From Catellatospora sp. TT07R-123 (lineage in GTDB: Bacteria > Actinomycetota > Actinomycetes > Mycobacteriales > Micromonosporaceae): a stretch of DNA of 64,000 nt. Both the position numbers and the translations under genes were made by a program. Under the pieces are notes generated by a model. The model ran no database searches, was not told the origin of the DNA, and saw only the letters and a list, made by a program, of their open reading frames with translations. The stretch spans positions 4,340,001 to 4,404,000 of the forward strand of contig NZ_BNEM01000001.1 in NCBI RefSeq assembly GCF_018327705.1, in the 5' to 3' direction. This document shows, piece by piece, positions 17,110 to 26,663 of the stretch (its first letter is position 1; each line of letters begins with the position of its first letter).

Positions 17110-19035
17110 TCAGCGGCAGCCGCAGGAGGCGATGGCGGCGACGATCTTGTCGAGGGCGTCCTGGGCGGGATAGCGGCCCGCGGTGACGCCGTCGGCGAGC
17201 ACCGCGAAGGCGAGCATCCGGCCGTCGGCGGTCTGGAGCACGCCGGACAGCGAGTTCACCCCGTCGAGGGTGCCGCTCTTGGCGCGGACCAGGCCGTACG
17301 CGTTCTTGACCTTGCCGAACCGGGGCAGCATGGTGCCGGACCAGCCCGCCACGGGCAGGCCGTTGAAGAAGTCGGCGAGCTGCGGGTGGTCCCCGCCGGC
17401 CGCCTTCACCAGCAGCGCCGTCAGCAGCTTCGGCGAGATCTTGTTGCGGCTGGACATGCCGGAGCCGTCGGACAGGTTGCTCTGCGCCGGGTCGAGGCCG
17501 AGTTCGGTCACGACCTCCTCGATCGCCGCCGACGCCCCCTCGAACGAGGCAGGCTTGCCCCGGGCCAGCGCCACCTGGTGGGCCAGCATCTCGGCCAGGG
17601 TGTTGTCGCTCTCGGTGAGCATCTGCTCGATCTGGCGCAGCAGCGGAGCGGACTGGACGGCGCCGAGTTCGAGGCCGGGCACGATCGCGACCGGGGCCGC
17701 CGAGGCGCCCGCGCTGGGCTGCGCGGCCGGGTCGGTGGCGGGCGCGGCGGGCGCGACGCCCTTGACCACGGCACTGGCGGGCAGGCCGAGCAGCTTGGCG
17801 AACGCCTCGCCGGCGGCCTTCTCCGGGTTGCTGTACCGGTTGAACGGCATCTCCCGGTCCTTGATGTCGGTGCGCGCCCCGTTGATCATCAGTGCGGTGA
17901 TCCGGGAGACGTTGCCCTCCTGCGGGGCGTCCGACGACCAGCCGGGGCCGGTGTTGGAGCCCGCGAACAGCGACCCGTCCGTGATCACCTTGGTGATCGG
18001 GGTGGCCCCCATCGCCTTCTTGACCTGGGCGGCGAGGGTGTCGAGCTGCGGCGCGCCCTCGTAGAACTTCTTGCTGTTCACGCCGAGGGTGGCGTCGCCC
18101 GCGCCGATCAGCACGACCTCGCCGGGGTTGGGCCCGGCCACCACGCGCGTGGTGATCCGGTAGGTCGGGCCCCGGGTGGCCAGGACCGCCGCCGCCGTCA
18201 CCAGCTTGGTGTTGGACGCCGGAGTGATCATCTCGGTCGGGTCCAGTTCGAACAGGACCTCGCCGGTGTGCAGGTCGACCACCGAGGCGCTCACGTGGCT
18301 GCCGAGCGCGGTGCCGGTCATCAGCGGGCCGAGCACGGCGCTCAGCCCGGCCGTGGTGGGCATCGGCGCGTCGGCTGCCGCCGCGGCGAGCACCGCCGCC
18401 GGGGGCGGCTCGGCGGGCGCGGTCGGCGCCGGGGACTGCCGATCGGGGGTGGAGAACAGGTCGGTGACCAGGTGCGGCTTGGCCACGCCGACGCCGACCA
18501 GGCCGAGGCCGAGCGCCGACACCAGCACCAGCGACGTGGTGATCAGACCGCGGCGCCCCTTGCCCTTCTTCTTTTTCTTCTTCAGGCGGCGGCTGTGCGG
18601 GGCGGTGGGCGCAGCAGACCGATCGGCGGGAGCGGGGGCACCGCTCTGACCGCCCTGGCTCCCCTGGGCGCCGTGGAGCCGCTGGGTGTCCTGGGCCGGG
18701 CCGTAGCCGCTCTGGCCGTAGCCGTCCTGGGGCGGCTGGGCGTAGCCGTACTGTCCGCGCTGGTCGTGGGCCTGTGGATAGGGGTTGGGCGGTGGGTTAC
18801 CCGGCCGCGCATTGTGCACATCCTGTGGATAACCGCCCGGCTGGGGGCCCGCCGCCTGTGGATAAGACGGTGGATAGCCGTGCATCCCCTGGTCCTGGGG
18901 TTGTGGATAACCTGGGGACGCCAGCCAGACGTACTCCCGGCCGTTCCACACCCACTCGCCGGGCACGCCCGGACCGCCCGGCGATCCGGCGCCACCCGCA
19001 GGGTCGGCACCGTAATGTGAACCTTGCCTCCCCAA
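17110..19035 (-). CDS. dacB: D-alanyl-D-alanine carboxypeptidase/endopeptidase, PBP4 (S13) family
   Basis: 641 aa. Trims or cleaves peptidoglycan peptides outside the membrane. Residues 1-150 form a long Pro/Gly/Gln-rich cytoplasmic tail, then a run of lysines (LKKKKKKGKGRRG) and one TM helix (about 164-186). The S13 domain has the SxxK nucleophile Ser274-Lys277 (PASNTKLVT), the SxN motif in SGMSSRNK, and the KTG-like KSG in RAKSGTLDG. The TTG start has AAGGAGG 6-7 nt upstream. The Pro-rich cytoplasmic tail is much longer than in E. coli DacB and may bind partners. Divergent from ppa, as in M. tuberculosis (Rv3627c/Rv3628). Confidence 0.94.
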   Translation of the reverse strand: MGRQGSHYGADPAGGAGSPGGPGVPGEWVWNGREYVWLASPGYPQPQDQGMHGYPPSYPQAAGPQPGGYPQDVHNARPGNPPPNPYPQAHDQRGQYGYAQPPQDGYGQSGYGPAQDTQRLHGAQGSQGGQSGAPAPADRSAAPTAPHSRRLKKKKKKGKGRRGLITTSLVLVSALGLGLVGVGVAKPHLVTDLFSTPDRQSPAPTAPAEPPPAAVLAAAAADAPMPTTAGLSAVLGPLMTGTALGSHVSASVVDLHTGEVLFELDPTEMITPASNTKLVTAAAVLATRGPTYRITTRVVAGPNPGEVVLIGAGDATLGVNSKKFYEGAPQLDTLAAQVKKAMGATPITKVITDGSLFAGSNTGPGWSSDAPQEGNVSRITALMINGARTDIKDREMPFNRYSNPEKAAGEAFAKLLGLPASAVVKGVAPAAPATDPAAQPSAGASAAPVAIVPGLELGAVQSAPLLRQIEQMLTESDNTLAEMLAHQVALARGKPASFEGASAAIEEVVTELGLDPAQSNLSDGSGMSSRNKISPKLLTALLVKAAGGDHPQLADFFNGLPVAGWSGTMLPRFGKVKNAYGLVRAKSGTLDGVNSLSGVLQTADGRMLAFAVLADGVTAGRYPAQDALDKIVAAIASCGCR

Positions 19036-19126
19036 CGGTGCCCTCCTTGGATGGCCGTACTCAGTCAGGCGAGACTAACTAAAAGTCGCCAACGTCGGCG
19101 AACTAACAGGCCATTGGGAGTGTGAA

Positions 19127-19630
19127 ATGGATTTCGACGTCACGGTTGAGATCCCTAAGGGGCAGCGCAACAAGTACGAGGTGGACCACGCGACCGGACG
19201 GATCCGGCTCGACCGCACCCTCTTCACCTCCACCCAGTACCCCGCTGACTACGGGTTCATCGAGAACACGCTGGGCGAGGACGGCGACCCGCTGGACGCA
19301 CTCGTGCTGGTCCAGGAGCCGACGTTCCCCGGCTGCCTGATCCGGTGCCGCGCGATCGGCATGTTCCGGATGCGGGACGAGAAGGGCGGCGACGACAAGG
19401 TGCTGTGCGTGCCGGCCGACGACCCGCGGCTGGAGCACCTGCGTGACATCCACCACGTCGCCGAGTTCGACCGGCTGGAGATCCAGCACTTCTTCGAGGT
19501 GTACAAGGACCTGGAGCCCGGCAAGAGCGTCGAGGGGGCGACCTGGGTCGGCCGCGCCGACGCCGAGGCCGAGATCAAGCGCTCGTTCCAGCGCGAGGTC
19601 GACCGCCTGGAGAGCGGCGCCGGTCACTGA
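19127..19630 (+). CDS. ppa: Inorganic pyrophosphatase (family I)
   Basis: 167 aa, complete. Hydrolyses pyrophosphate to phosphate in the cytosol, pulling biosynthetic reactions forward. Signatures: [24 protein letters not shown], the metal-binding [10 protein letters not shown] and [11 protein letters not shown]. The ATG has GGGAG about 8 nt upstream. Divergent from dacB; the gap contains AT-rich TAACTAAAAG and GAACTAACAG segments that may be promoter elements for either gene. Confidence 0.97.
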   Translation: MDFDVTVEIPKGQRNKYEVDHATGRIRLDRTLFTSTQYPADYGFIENTLGEDGDPLDALVLVQEPTFPGCLIRCRAIGMFRMRDEKGGDDKVLCVPADDPRLEHLRDIHHVAEFDRLEIQHFFEVYKDLEPGKSVEGATWVGRADAEAEIKRSFQREVDRLESGAGH

Positions 19631-19660
19631 CCTGCGGTTCTTTTCGCCGACTGACGTGAT

Positions 19661-19692
19661 GATCGGCCGCCCGGGACACCGGGCGGCCGATC
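19661..19692. terminator. Hairpin terminator between ppa and eccC
   Basis: GATCGGCCGCCC (19661-19672) pairs perfectly with GGGCGGCCGATC (19681-19692), with an 8-nt loop. It lies at the convergent junction of ppa and eccC and should stop transcription from both sides. Confidence 0.75.
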
Positions 19693-19704
19693 GTCGTATA
19701 TGCG

Positions 19705-22700
19705 TCAGTACGCCGGCAGGTCCGCCAGCTGCACCAGCCGCGCCCCGCGCCGGGTGATCAGGCGGCCGCGGCCGGCCGTCATCCGCTCGTTGCGGAACGG
19801 GCTGCCGAACGGGGCCGTCACGTTCCGGTCGGCCGACATCTGGAGGTACGGCGCGTTCGTGGCGAGCACCCGCGACAGCGCCGCGTCGTACGCGGCGCGG
19901 CTCCAGTTCACGTTCGACGCGGTGATCAGGTGCAGGCCGACGTCGCGGGCCTCGAACAGGAACGGCTCCAGGTTGCGCAGCGGGTGCACGCCCGACGAGA
20001 CCACGATGTCGTAGTCGTCGATGATCAGGAAGAACTCGCCCCGGCCCGCCAGCCACGGGCGGCGCGGGATGTCCTGCGGGGTGACGTCGGCGGGCGGGCG
20101 CCGCTCGGCCATCTTCGCCGCGATCGCGTCCATGTAGTCGGGCACCTGGTCCAGGCTGGTGATGTAGGCCAGCTGGTGCGGCGTGGTCACCGCCCCGAGC
20201 AGGCTGCGGCGCGGGTCGACGATGAGCAGCTTCGCCTCGTCCGGGCTGTACCGGCGGGTGATCGTGGTGGCGAGCTGCCGCAGCAGCGTCGACTTGCCGC
20301 ACTCGCTCTCGCCGAACGCCGACAGGTGCACGTCGGCGAAGAAGTCGACCACGGCCGGGGTGAGGTCGTCGGCGATGCCGATCGGCATGGCCCAGGGGTC
20401 GCCGCCCTCGACCGGCATCCGGTCGTACGCGTAGACGTTGGGCAGGACGCGGACACGGGGTGCGGGGGCGCCGCTCCAGTGCTTGGCGATCTGCCGGACC
20501 AGTTCCTCCCGGTCGCCGACCTGGTCCACGTCCGGGCGCAGGGCCAGCGAGAACAGGCCGTCCGGGGTGCAGCCGAAGCCGGCGCGCTGCGGCACCTGCG
20601 GCGCCACCCGGCGGACCCGGCAGATGGTGTCGCTGGGGTCGCCCAGGCGCAGCTCCAGCTTGGTGCCGAACTGGTCGGCGATGGCCGGGCGGAAGTCGCG
20701 CCAGCGCAGCGTCGCCGCGACCACGTGCACGCCGTACGCCAGACCCCGGGTGGTGATGTCGGTGATCACCGGCTCCAGGTCGTCGTAGCTCTCCTTCAGC
20801 GTGGCCCAGCCGTCCACGACCAGGAACACGTCGCCGTACGGATCGTCGGGGAACCGGCCGGCCGCCCGCAGCCGCCGGTACGACGCCATCGAGTCGATGC
20901 CGTGCTCCAGGAACCGGGCCTCGCGGTTGTTCAGCAGCTCGGCGACCTCGCCGACGGTCCGGCGGACCAGCATCGCCTCCTGGCGGCCCGCGACGCCGCC
21001 GACGTGCGGCAGCTCGCGCAGGCCGGCCAGGGTGCCGCCGCCGAAGTCGAGGCAGTAGAACTGCACCTCCTGCGGGGTGTGGGTCAGCGCCAGGCCGGTG
21101 ACCAGGGTGCGCAGCAGGGTGGACTTGCCGCTCTGGTTGCCGCCCGCGACCGCCACGTGCCCGGCGGCGCCGTCGGCCAGCCGTACCCATTGCAGGTCGC
21201 GCAGCTGCTGGGCGGGCTTGTCCACGACCGCGAGCGGGACCCGCAGCGCGCCGCGCAGCTCCGGGTTGGCCACCGTCAGGCCGCGCCCCTCGACGAGGCC
21301 GACCTGCCCGAACGCGAGGTCGAGCGGGTCGGACAGGTCCAGCGGCGGCAGCCACACCTGGTGCGCGGGCGGGCCCTGGCCCACCATCCGCTCGATCATG
21401 ACGTCCATCAGGCTCTCGCCCGGCTTGACGTCCCACTTCACTTCCAGCTCGGTGCTCTTCGGGGTCTTCGGCACCGGCAGGTAGTGGTTGCTGAAGTCGT
21501 AGACGAACTGCTCGCCGTCGACCCGGCGGCGGGCCACGGCCTCGCCCGCCCGCTTGAACGAGCCCGAGACGTACGCCCCCTTGAACCGCTGCAACGGCTC
21601 CGAGCCGAACTTGAGGTAGCCGTGGCCGGGCGCCTTGGGCAGGTCGAACGCGTCGCCGACGCCGAGCACCGCGCGCGACTCCATCGCCGAGAAGGTCCGC
21701 AGACCGATCCGGTACGACAGGTGCGTGTCCAGGCCGCGCAGGCGGCCCTCCTCCAGGCGCTGGCTGGCCAGCAGCAGGTGCATGCCGATGGACCGGCCGA
21801 CCCGGCCGATCTGCACGAAGATCTCGATGAAGTCCGGGTTGGCGGTCAGCAGCTCGGAGAACTCGTCGCAGACGATGAACAGCGACGCCAGCGGCGCCAG
21901 TGCCGCCCCGCCGGTGCGGGCCTTCTCGTAGTCCTTCAGGTTGGCGAAGTTGCCCGCCGCCCGCAGCAGCTCCTGGCGGCGCAGCACCTCGCCGGTGATG
22001 GCGTCGCCCATGCGGTTGACCAGGTGGCTCTCGCCCTCCAGGTTCGTGATGACCGCGGAGGTGTGCGGCAGCCGGTCCAGCGACGCGAACGTGGCGCCGC
22101 CCTTGAAGTCGACCAGCACGAAGTTGAGCTGCTCCGAGGAGTGCGTGGCGGCCAGGCCCAGCACCAGGGTGCGCAGCAGCTCCGACTTGCCGGAGCCGGT
22201 GGCGCCGACGAGCAGGCCGTGCGGGCCCATGCCGTCCTGCGCCGACTCCTTGATGTCGAGTTCGATCGCCGAGCCGTCCGGGCCGACGCCGATCGGCACC
22301 CGCAGCTTGTTGCGGTCGGCCCGCGGCGACCAGCCGTACGCGGTCTCGAAGCGATCCGGGTCGGGGATGCCCAGCAGGTCGGCCAGGCCACGCTCGCCGG
22401 TCATCGCGGTGTTGGAGGCGACCGCGACCGCCGACAGGCGCAGCGGCGCCAGCCGCCGCGCGATCGCCTCCGCCTCGGCGACCCCGATCCGGTCGGCGAT
22501 GCCGACCTCCGCGACCGAGCTGGCGGTGGTGGTGTGCAGGCCGCGCTCGCGCCCGCGCGTCTCCAGCACCAGCATGCTGCGGTCGAGCAGGCGCGGCGGC
22601 TCGGTGTCCAGGTCGAAGACGGTCACCCCGGCCAGGCCCTCGGGCAGCACGAGCTGGTGGGAGTCGGCCAGATCGCCGCCGTCGAAGACCACCACCACGT

Positions 22701-23730
22701 GCGGCGCGGCGTCGGCCACGCCGAAGCGGGCCCGCCCGGCCAGCACGCCGGACAGCATCTCCTCCAGCTGGCCCGCGGAGGTGGCGAACAACCGCACCGG
22801 GCCGAGCGCGTCGCTCTCGGTGGGGTGCTGGTGGTGCGGCAGCCACTTGGCCCAGTCCCAGCTGTCGCGCCGGTGCGGCGAGGCGCAGACCGCGATGATC
22901 AGGTCGTCGGGGGCGTGGAACACGGCCAGCTGCGCCAGCATCGCGCGGGCCAGGCCGTGCGCGTCGGTGCCGTCGCGGTGGTCGGTCTGGGTCAACCCGG
23001 CCGCGCCGCCGAAGACCCCGCCCTGGTACGTGCCGTCGGCGCGCTGGTTGTCGGCCCGGGTGCCGCCCTCGCTGCGCAGGTACACCCGGCCGAAGCCGCG
23101 GATCGACAGCGCCACCGGCAGGTCCGGCACCACCGAGTACGCGTCCAGGAAGCGCCGCAGCGCCCCGGCCGTCATCGGCTCCAGTTCCTCCAGCGGCCGG
23201 GTCTCCGGCGGGATCAGCGGGGTGGCCAGCGACTGCGGGCCGACGCCCACGCGCACGATGCCGAAGTCGGGGTCGCTGCCGCGCCGCTCCCACAGCCGGT
23301 GGCTGTCCACGGTGGACCACAGCCGCTGCGGGTCGGGGTGGCGGTAGAACAGGCCGACGCGCTGCTGCTGCACCGCGTGCCGGGCCCGGCGGCGCAGCGC
23401 GGCGAGGTGGCGCAGGTATTCGCGGCGGGCCGACATCATCTCGGCCTTCTTCGGCTGGCCCGCGCCGCTCATCAGGCTCGCGGCGATCATGCCGAGGCTG
23501 GAGACGCCCATCATGCCGCCAGCCAGATAGGACATCTTGTTGCCCTGGCCGTTGCCGACCATCATCGCCATGCCCAGACCGCTGCCGAGCATCGGCAGGA
23601 TCATCATGGCCTGCTGCAGGCGACCGCCCGCCGCCTGCGGGATCTCCGGCGGTGCGTCGATGACCAGCTCTCCGGCGGGGATCTCGGGTGCGGGGCGGCG
23701 GGGCGCCCGCTTCACGATCACCGAACCCAT
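19705..23730 (-). CDS. eccC: Type VII secretion ATPase EccC (fused three-ATPase form)
   Basis: 1341 aa from the ATG at 23730, which has GGGGGAGGAG about 6 nt upstream. The motor of ESX secretion, anchored in the membrane. Two hydrophobic helices (about 40-60 and 68-88) are followed by three FtsK/SpoIIIE domains. D1 has Walker A GATGSGKS (509-516) and Walker B LFIVCDEF (617-624) with the catalytic Glu. D2 has GGNQSGKS (863-870) and FLVVDGW, lacking that Glu. D3 has GESECGKS (1140-1147) and FLIIDDYD. Degeneration of D2 and D3 is usual for EccC, where they act mainly in substrate binding. It is a single chain (not split EccCa/EccCb) and divergent from eccD. Confidence 0.95.
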   Translation of the reverse strand: MGSVIVKRAPRRPAPEIPAGELVIDAPPEIPQAAGGRLQQAMMILPMLGSGLGMAMMVGNGQGNKMSYLAGGMMGVSSLGMIAASLMSGAGQPKKAEMMSARREYLRHLAALRRRARHAVQQQRVGLFYRHPDPQRLWSTVDSHRLWERRGSDPDFGIVRVGVGPQSLATPLIPPETRPLEELEPMTAGALRRFLDAYSVVPDLPVALSIRGFGRVYLRSEGGTRADNQRADGTYQGGVFGGAAGLTQTDHRDGTDAHGLARAMLAQLAVFHAPDDLIIAVCASPHRRDSWDWAKWLPHHQHPTESDALGPVRLFATSAGQLEEMLSGVLAGRARFGVADAAPHVVVVFDGGDLADSHQLVLPEGLAGVTVFDLDTEPPRLLDRSMLVLETRGRERGLHTTTASSVAEVGIADRIGVAEAEAIARRLAPLRLSAVAVASNTAMTGERGLADLLGIPDPDRFETAYGWSPRADRNKLRVPIGVGPDGSAIELDIKESAQDGMGPHGLLVGATGSGKSELLRTLVLGLAATHSSEQLNFVLVDFKGGATFASLDRLPHTSAVITNLEGESHLVNRMGDAITGEVLRRQELLRAAGNFANLKDYEKARTGGAALAPLASLFIVCDEFSELLTANPDFIEIFVQIGRVGRSIGMHLLLASQRLEEGRLRGLDTHLSYRIGLRTFSAMESRAVLGVGDAFDLPKAPGHGYLKFGSEPLQRFKGAYVSGSFKRAGEAVARRRVDGEQFVYDFSNHYLPVPKTPKSTELEVKWDVKPGESLMDVMIERMVGQGPPAHQVWLPPLDLSDPLDLAFGQVGLVEGRGLTVANPELRGALRVPLAVVDKPAQQLRDLQWVRLADGAAGHVAVAGGNQSGKSTLLRTLVTGLALTHTPQEVQFYCLDFGGGTLAGLRELPHVGGVAGRQEAMLVRRTVGEVAELLNNREARFLEHGIDSMASYRRLRAAGRFPDDPYGDVFLVVDGWATLKESYDDLEPVITDITTRGLAYGVHVVAATLRWRDFRPAIADQFGTKLELRLGDPSDTICRVRRVAPQVPQRAGFGCTPDGLFSLALRPDVDQVGDREELVRQIAKHWSGAPAPRVRVLPNVYAYDRMPVEGGDPWAMPIGIADDLTPAVVDFFADVHLSAFGESECGKSTLLRQLATTITRRYSPDEAKLLIVDPRRSLLGAVTTPHQLAYITSLDQVPDYMDAIAAKMAERRPPADVTPQDIPRRPWLAGRGEFFLIIDDYDIVVSSGVHPLRNLEPFLFEARDVGLHLITASNVNWSRAAYDAALSRVLATNAPYLQMSADRNVTAPFGSPFRNERMTAGRGRLITRRGARLVQLADLPAY

Positions 23731-23877
23731 GGCGACTCCTCCCCCAGGCGCTGACGCACCACAGGTTAATCGCTGCCGCTCACTTCCGCTGCGCCGGTGT
23801 GGACAGCGACCGGCGGCGGTGTGGACAGCGACCGGTACGGGGTGACGCGTTGCGGCACAACGTGGTAGACGTACCGG
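23731..23877. promoter_or_regulatory. eccC/eccD divergent promoter region with a 19-bp direct repeat
   Basis: A perfect 19-bp direct repeat CGGTGTGGACAGCGACCGG occurs at 23795-23813 and 23817-23835. The period is 22 bp (about two helical turns), as expected for a regulator binding on one DNA face. A -10-like TAACCT for eccC (minus strand, 23763-23768) lies on one side, and TAGACG (23866-23871), 6 nt before the eccD GTG, on the other. The repeat lies between the two promoters and could control both. Confidence 0.5.
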
Positions 23878-25326
23878 GTGAGCTACCCCTCGACCGCCGC
23901 CACGACGCCCTCGGCCGCCGGGCTCGCCCGGGTCACCGTGCACACGCCGCACCGCCGCGTCGACGTCGCGCTGCCGGAGCAGGTGCCACTGGCCGAACTC
24001 CTGCCCGACCTGCTGCGCCACGCCGGGATGGGCCTGGCCGACGACGGCGAGCAGCACGGCGGCTGGCTGCTGCGCCGCGGCGACGGCGCCGCCCTGGACG
24101 AGGGCAAGTCCCTGCACCAGCAGGCGGTGCGCGACGGGGAGCTGCTGCACCTCGTGCCCGCGCAGGCCGAATGGCCCGAGCTGGAGTACGACGACGTCGT
24201 CGAGGCGATCGCCGAGGGCGCCCGCCGCCGCGGCGCCGCCTGGACCCCGGCCGCCACCCGCACCGCCACCCTGGCCGGGGCGGGCGTGCTGCTGGTCGCG
24301 GGCGTGCTGGCGCTGCTGCGCGGCGGTCCGCTCTGGGCGCCCGGCGGCTACCTCGGCCTGACCGTGGCGGCGCTGCTGCTGGTCGGCGGCGTGCTGGCCT
24401 CCCGGGCGTACGGCGACGGCGTCGCGGGCAGCGCCCTGGCCGGGTTCGCCCTGCCGTACGCGTTCGCGGGCGGTGCGCTGGTGCTCGGCGGCGAGGGCCC
24501 CGGCGGCTTCTTCGGCGCGGGCGGCTGGCTCGGCGCCGGGCAGCTGCTGGTCGGCTGCGTGGCGGTGCTGCTGTTCGCGGTGCTGGGCGCCGCGGGTGTC
24601 GGGCACGGGCTGCGCGTGTTCACCGCGGGCGGCACCGCGGGCCTGCTCGGGGCGCTGGCCGCGCTGCTGGGCTCGCTCGGGCCGGGCGGCTCGGCGGCGG
24701 TGCTGGTCAGCGCGCTGGTCTGCGGCATCGGCCTGGTGCCGGTGCTCGCGATCCGGTTCGGCAAGGTGCCGGTGCCGTCGGTGACGCAACTGCGGGCGCC
24801 CGGCGAGGCGGAGAGCCCGTACCAGCGGCGCGGCGGCAGCAACGGGCTGCCCGACCGCAGCCGCGTCTTCGCGGCGGTGGCGCGCTCGGAGGAGCTGCTC
24901 ACCGGCATGCTGATGGGATACACGGTGCTCATGGCCGGGGCCAGCCTGGTGCTGGTGACCGCAGGCGGGCTGGCCGGGCGGGTGCTCGTCGCGGTCGCCG
25001 CGACCGCGCTGCTGCTGCGCTCGCGGCTGTTCGTGACGGTGCGCCAGCGCACCCCGCTGATCGCGGCGGGCCTGATCGGGCACGTGCTGCTGCTCGGCGC
25101 GGCGGTGTGGCAGGCAGACGGCGGGCCGCGGGCCTTCTTCGCCGTCGGCGCGGTGCTGCTGGCGCTGGTGGTGGTGCTGGCCGGGCAGACCTGGTCGCGC
25201 CGCTCGCCCTCGCCGTACGTCGGCCGCGCCGCGGATCTGTTCGACCTGCTCGTGGTGATCTCGGTGGTGCCGGTGGCCGCCTGGGTGCTCGGTCTCTACG
25301 GGTTGATTCAGAGCTGGGCCGCCTGA
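23878..25326 (+). CDS. eccD: Type VII secretion integral membrane protein EccD
   Basis: 482 aa. The N-terminal ~100 residues form the ubiquitin-like (YukD-type) cytoplasmic domain (RVTVHTPHRRVDVALPEQVP ... LLPDLLRHAGM). From about residue 133 there are around eleven hydrophobic helices, which build the ESX channel rim. The GTG start has no Shine-Dalgarno sequence; TAGACG is 6 nt upstream (a near match to the leaderless pattern). The linker VPSVTQLRAPGEAESPYQRR between the two membrane halves is typical of the family. Followed 45 bp later by mycP. Confidence 0.92.
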   Translation: MSYPSTAATTPSAAGLARVTVHTPHRRVDVALPEQVPLAELLPDLLRHAGMGLADDGEQHGGWLLRRGDGAALDEGKSLHQQAVRDGELLHLVPAQAEWPELEYDDVVEAIAEGARRRGAAWTPAATRTATLAGAGVLLVAGVLALLRGGPLWAPGGYLGLTVAALLLVGGVLASRAYGDGVAGSALAGFALPYAFAGGALVLGGEGPGGFFGAGGWLGAGQLLVGCVAVLLFAVLGAAGVGHGLRVFTAGGTAGLLGALAALLGSLGPGGSAAVLVSALVCGIGLVPVLAIRFGKVPVPSVTQLRAPGEAESPYQRRGGSNGLPDRSRVFAAVARSEELLTGMLMGYTVLMAGASLVLVTAGGLAGRVLVAVAATALLLRSRLFVTVRQRTPLIAAGLIGHVLLLGAAVWQADGGPRAFFAVGAVLLALVVVLAGQTWSRRSPSPYVGRAADLFDLLVVISVVPVAAWVLGLYGLIQSWAA

Positions 25327-25371
25327 CGATTCTTCCGGCTGCGCCGGATCGCGTGTGAGAATGGCCGCACT

Positions 25372-26643
25372 GTGCCCAGACGAGCCACGCCCAGCCGCAG
25401 CGCCGTGCCGCGTAATCCAGCGACGGCGCTGTTCCGTGTGTCCGGGGTGTTCACCCTGGTGGTGGCGGGTCTGGCACTGACCGCGGCGGGGCCGGCCGCG
25501 CCGGCGGAGCTCACGATCGACCGCAGCGCGGCCCTGCGCGCCTCGCGCGACTCGGTCCGCGACGACCAGTGGCAGCTGCGGGCACTCGACGCCGCCGACG
25601 CCTGGAAGCTGTCGCGCGGCGCCGGGGTCACCGTCGCGGTGATCGACTCCGGGGTGTCCGCGCACCACTCGGATCTGGACGGCCAGGTGCTGCCCGGGAT
25701 CGACCTGGTGACCAAGCACGGCGACGGCAGCGACGACAAGGTCGGGCACGGCACCACCGTGGCCGGGCTGATCGCCGGGCGCGACGACGACGACCGCGGC
25801 GTGATCGGCCTCGCCCCCGCAGCCAAGATCCTTCCGGTACGGGTCCTCGACGCGAAGAACCGCTACGACGACGCGCGGGTGGTCGCCGAGGGCGTGCGCT
25901 GGGCCGTCGACCACGGTGCCCGCGTGATCAACATGTCGCTGGGCGGCGGCGTCGCCAGCGACGCGCTGGCCGAGGCGATCGACTACGCGTTCGCCCGGGA
26001 CGTGGTCGTGGTCGCCTGCGTCGGCAACGTCAGCCCGGACGGGCCCTCCGACATCTGGTACCCGGCCCGCGAACCCGGCGTGCTGGCCGTCACCGCCGTC
26101 TCCCCGGGCGTGCAGCACAGCCTGTGGCAGGGCTCGCTCACCGGCGAGCAGGCGGTCCTGGCCGCGCCCGGCACCGACCTGGTCGGCGCCCGCCCCGGCG
26201 GCTACTGGCGGGTCCAGGGCACCAGCTTCGCCGCCCCGCTGGTGTCGGCGACAGCCGCGCTGGTGCGCTCCCGCTGGCCCCGGATGTCCGCTGCCGACGT
26301 GGTCGAGCGCCTAACCGCCACCGCGCAGGACCTCGGCCCGCCGGGCCGCGACGATCAGTACGGCTTCGGCCTGGTCGACCCGGTCGCCGCGCTGACCAGG
26401 CAGGTCGACCCGGTCGAGAGCAACCAGCTGGACTCGGTGCCCCCGCCCGGCCACGCCGGGTTCGGCGCTGCCCCCGGCACCAGCCTCGAACCCTCCCCGG
26501 AACCCGAACCGGGCCCACCGGCTCCCGGCCGACCCGTGCCCGCCCCCGGCCGCCGCGACCTCACCGTCGCCCTGGCCGGCGTCGCCGTCCTCGTCGGCGG
26601 CGCCCTCACCCTCCTACGCCGCCTCAGCTCCCACCGCGACTGA
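25372..26643 (+). CDS. mycP: Mycosin-like S8 serine protease of type VII secretion
   Basis: 423 aa. A signal peptide or N-terminal helix (about 20-40) is followed by the N-terminal extension wrapping the catalytic domain. Catalytic triad: Asp92 (VAVIDSGVSAHH), His126 (VGHGTTVAG) and Ser285 (VQGTSFAAPLVSA). A Pro-rich linker and a C-terminal TM helix (about 397-413) ending LLRRLSSHRD anchor it outside the membrane. Mycosins stabilise the ESX channel and process substrates. Adjacent to eccD, which supports MycP over a generic subtilase. GTG start. Confidence 0.93.
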   Translation: MPRRATPSRSAVPRNPATALFRVSGVFTLVVAGLALTAAGPAAPAELTIDRSAALRASRDSVRDDQWQLRALDAADAWKLSRGAGVTVAVIDSGVSAHHSDLDGQVLPGIDLVTKHGDGSDDKVGHGTTVAGLIAGRDDDDRGVIGLAPAAKILPVRVLDAKNRYDDARVVAEGVRWAVDHGARVINMSLGGGVASDALAEAIDYAFARDVVVVACVGNVSPDGPSDIWYPAREPGVLAVTAVSPGVQHSLWQGSLTGEQAVLAAPGTDLVGARPGGYWRVQGTSFAAPLVSATAALVRSRWPRMSAADVVERLTATAQDLGPPGRDDQYGFGLVDPVAALTRQVDPVESNQLDSVPPPGHAGFGAAPGTSLEPSPEPEPGPPAPGRPVPAPGRRDLTVALAGVAVLVGGALTLLRRLSSHRD

Positions 26644-26663
26644 CGCCCCCCACCGCACCACCA

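Noticed and set aside
19930-23754. A 1274-codon plus-strand ORF across eccC
   Set aside because: Composition is antisense shadow (Arg/Ala/Gly/Val/Gln); eccC has all three Walker A motifs on the other strand.
23731-26118. Extension of the eccC frame far upstream
   Set aside because: The upstream part is low-complexity antisense of eccD and mycP; the ATG at 23730 has a strong ribosome-binding site.
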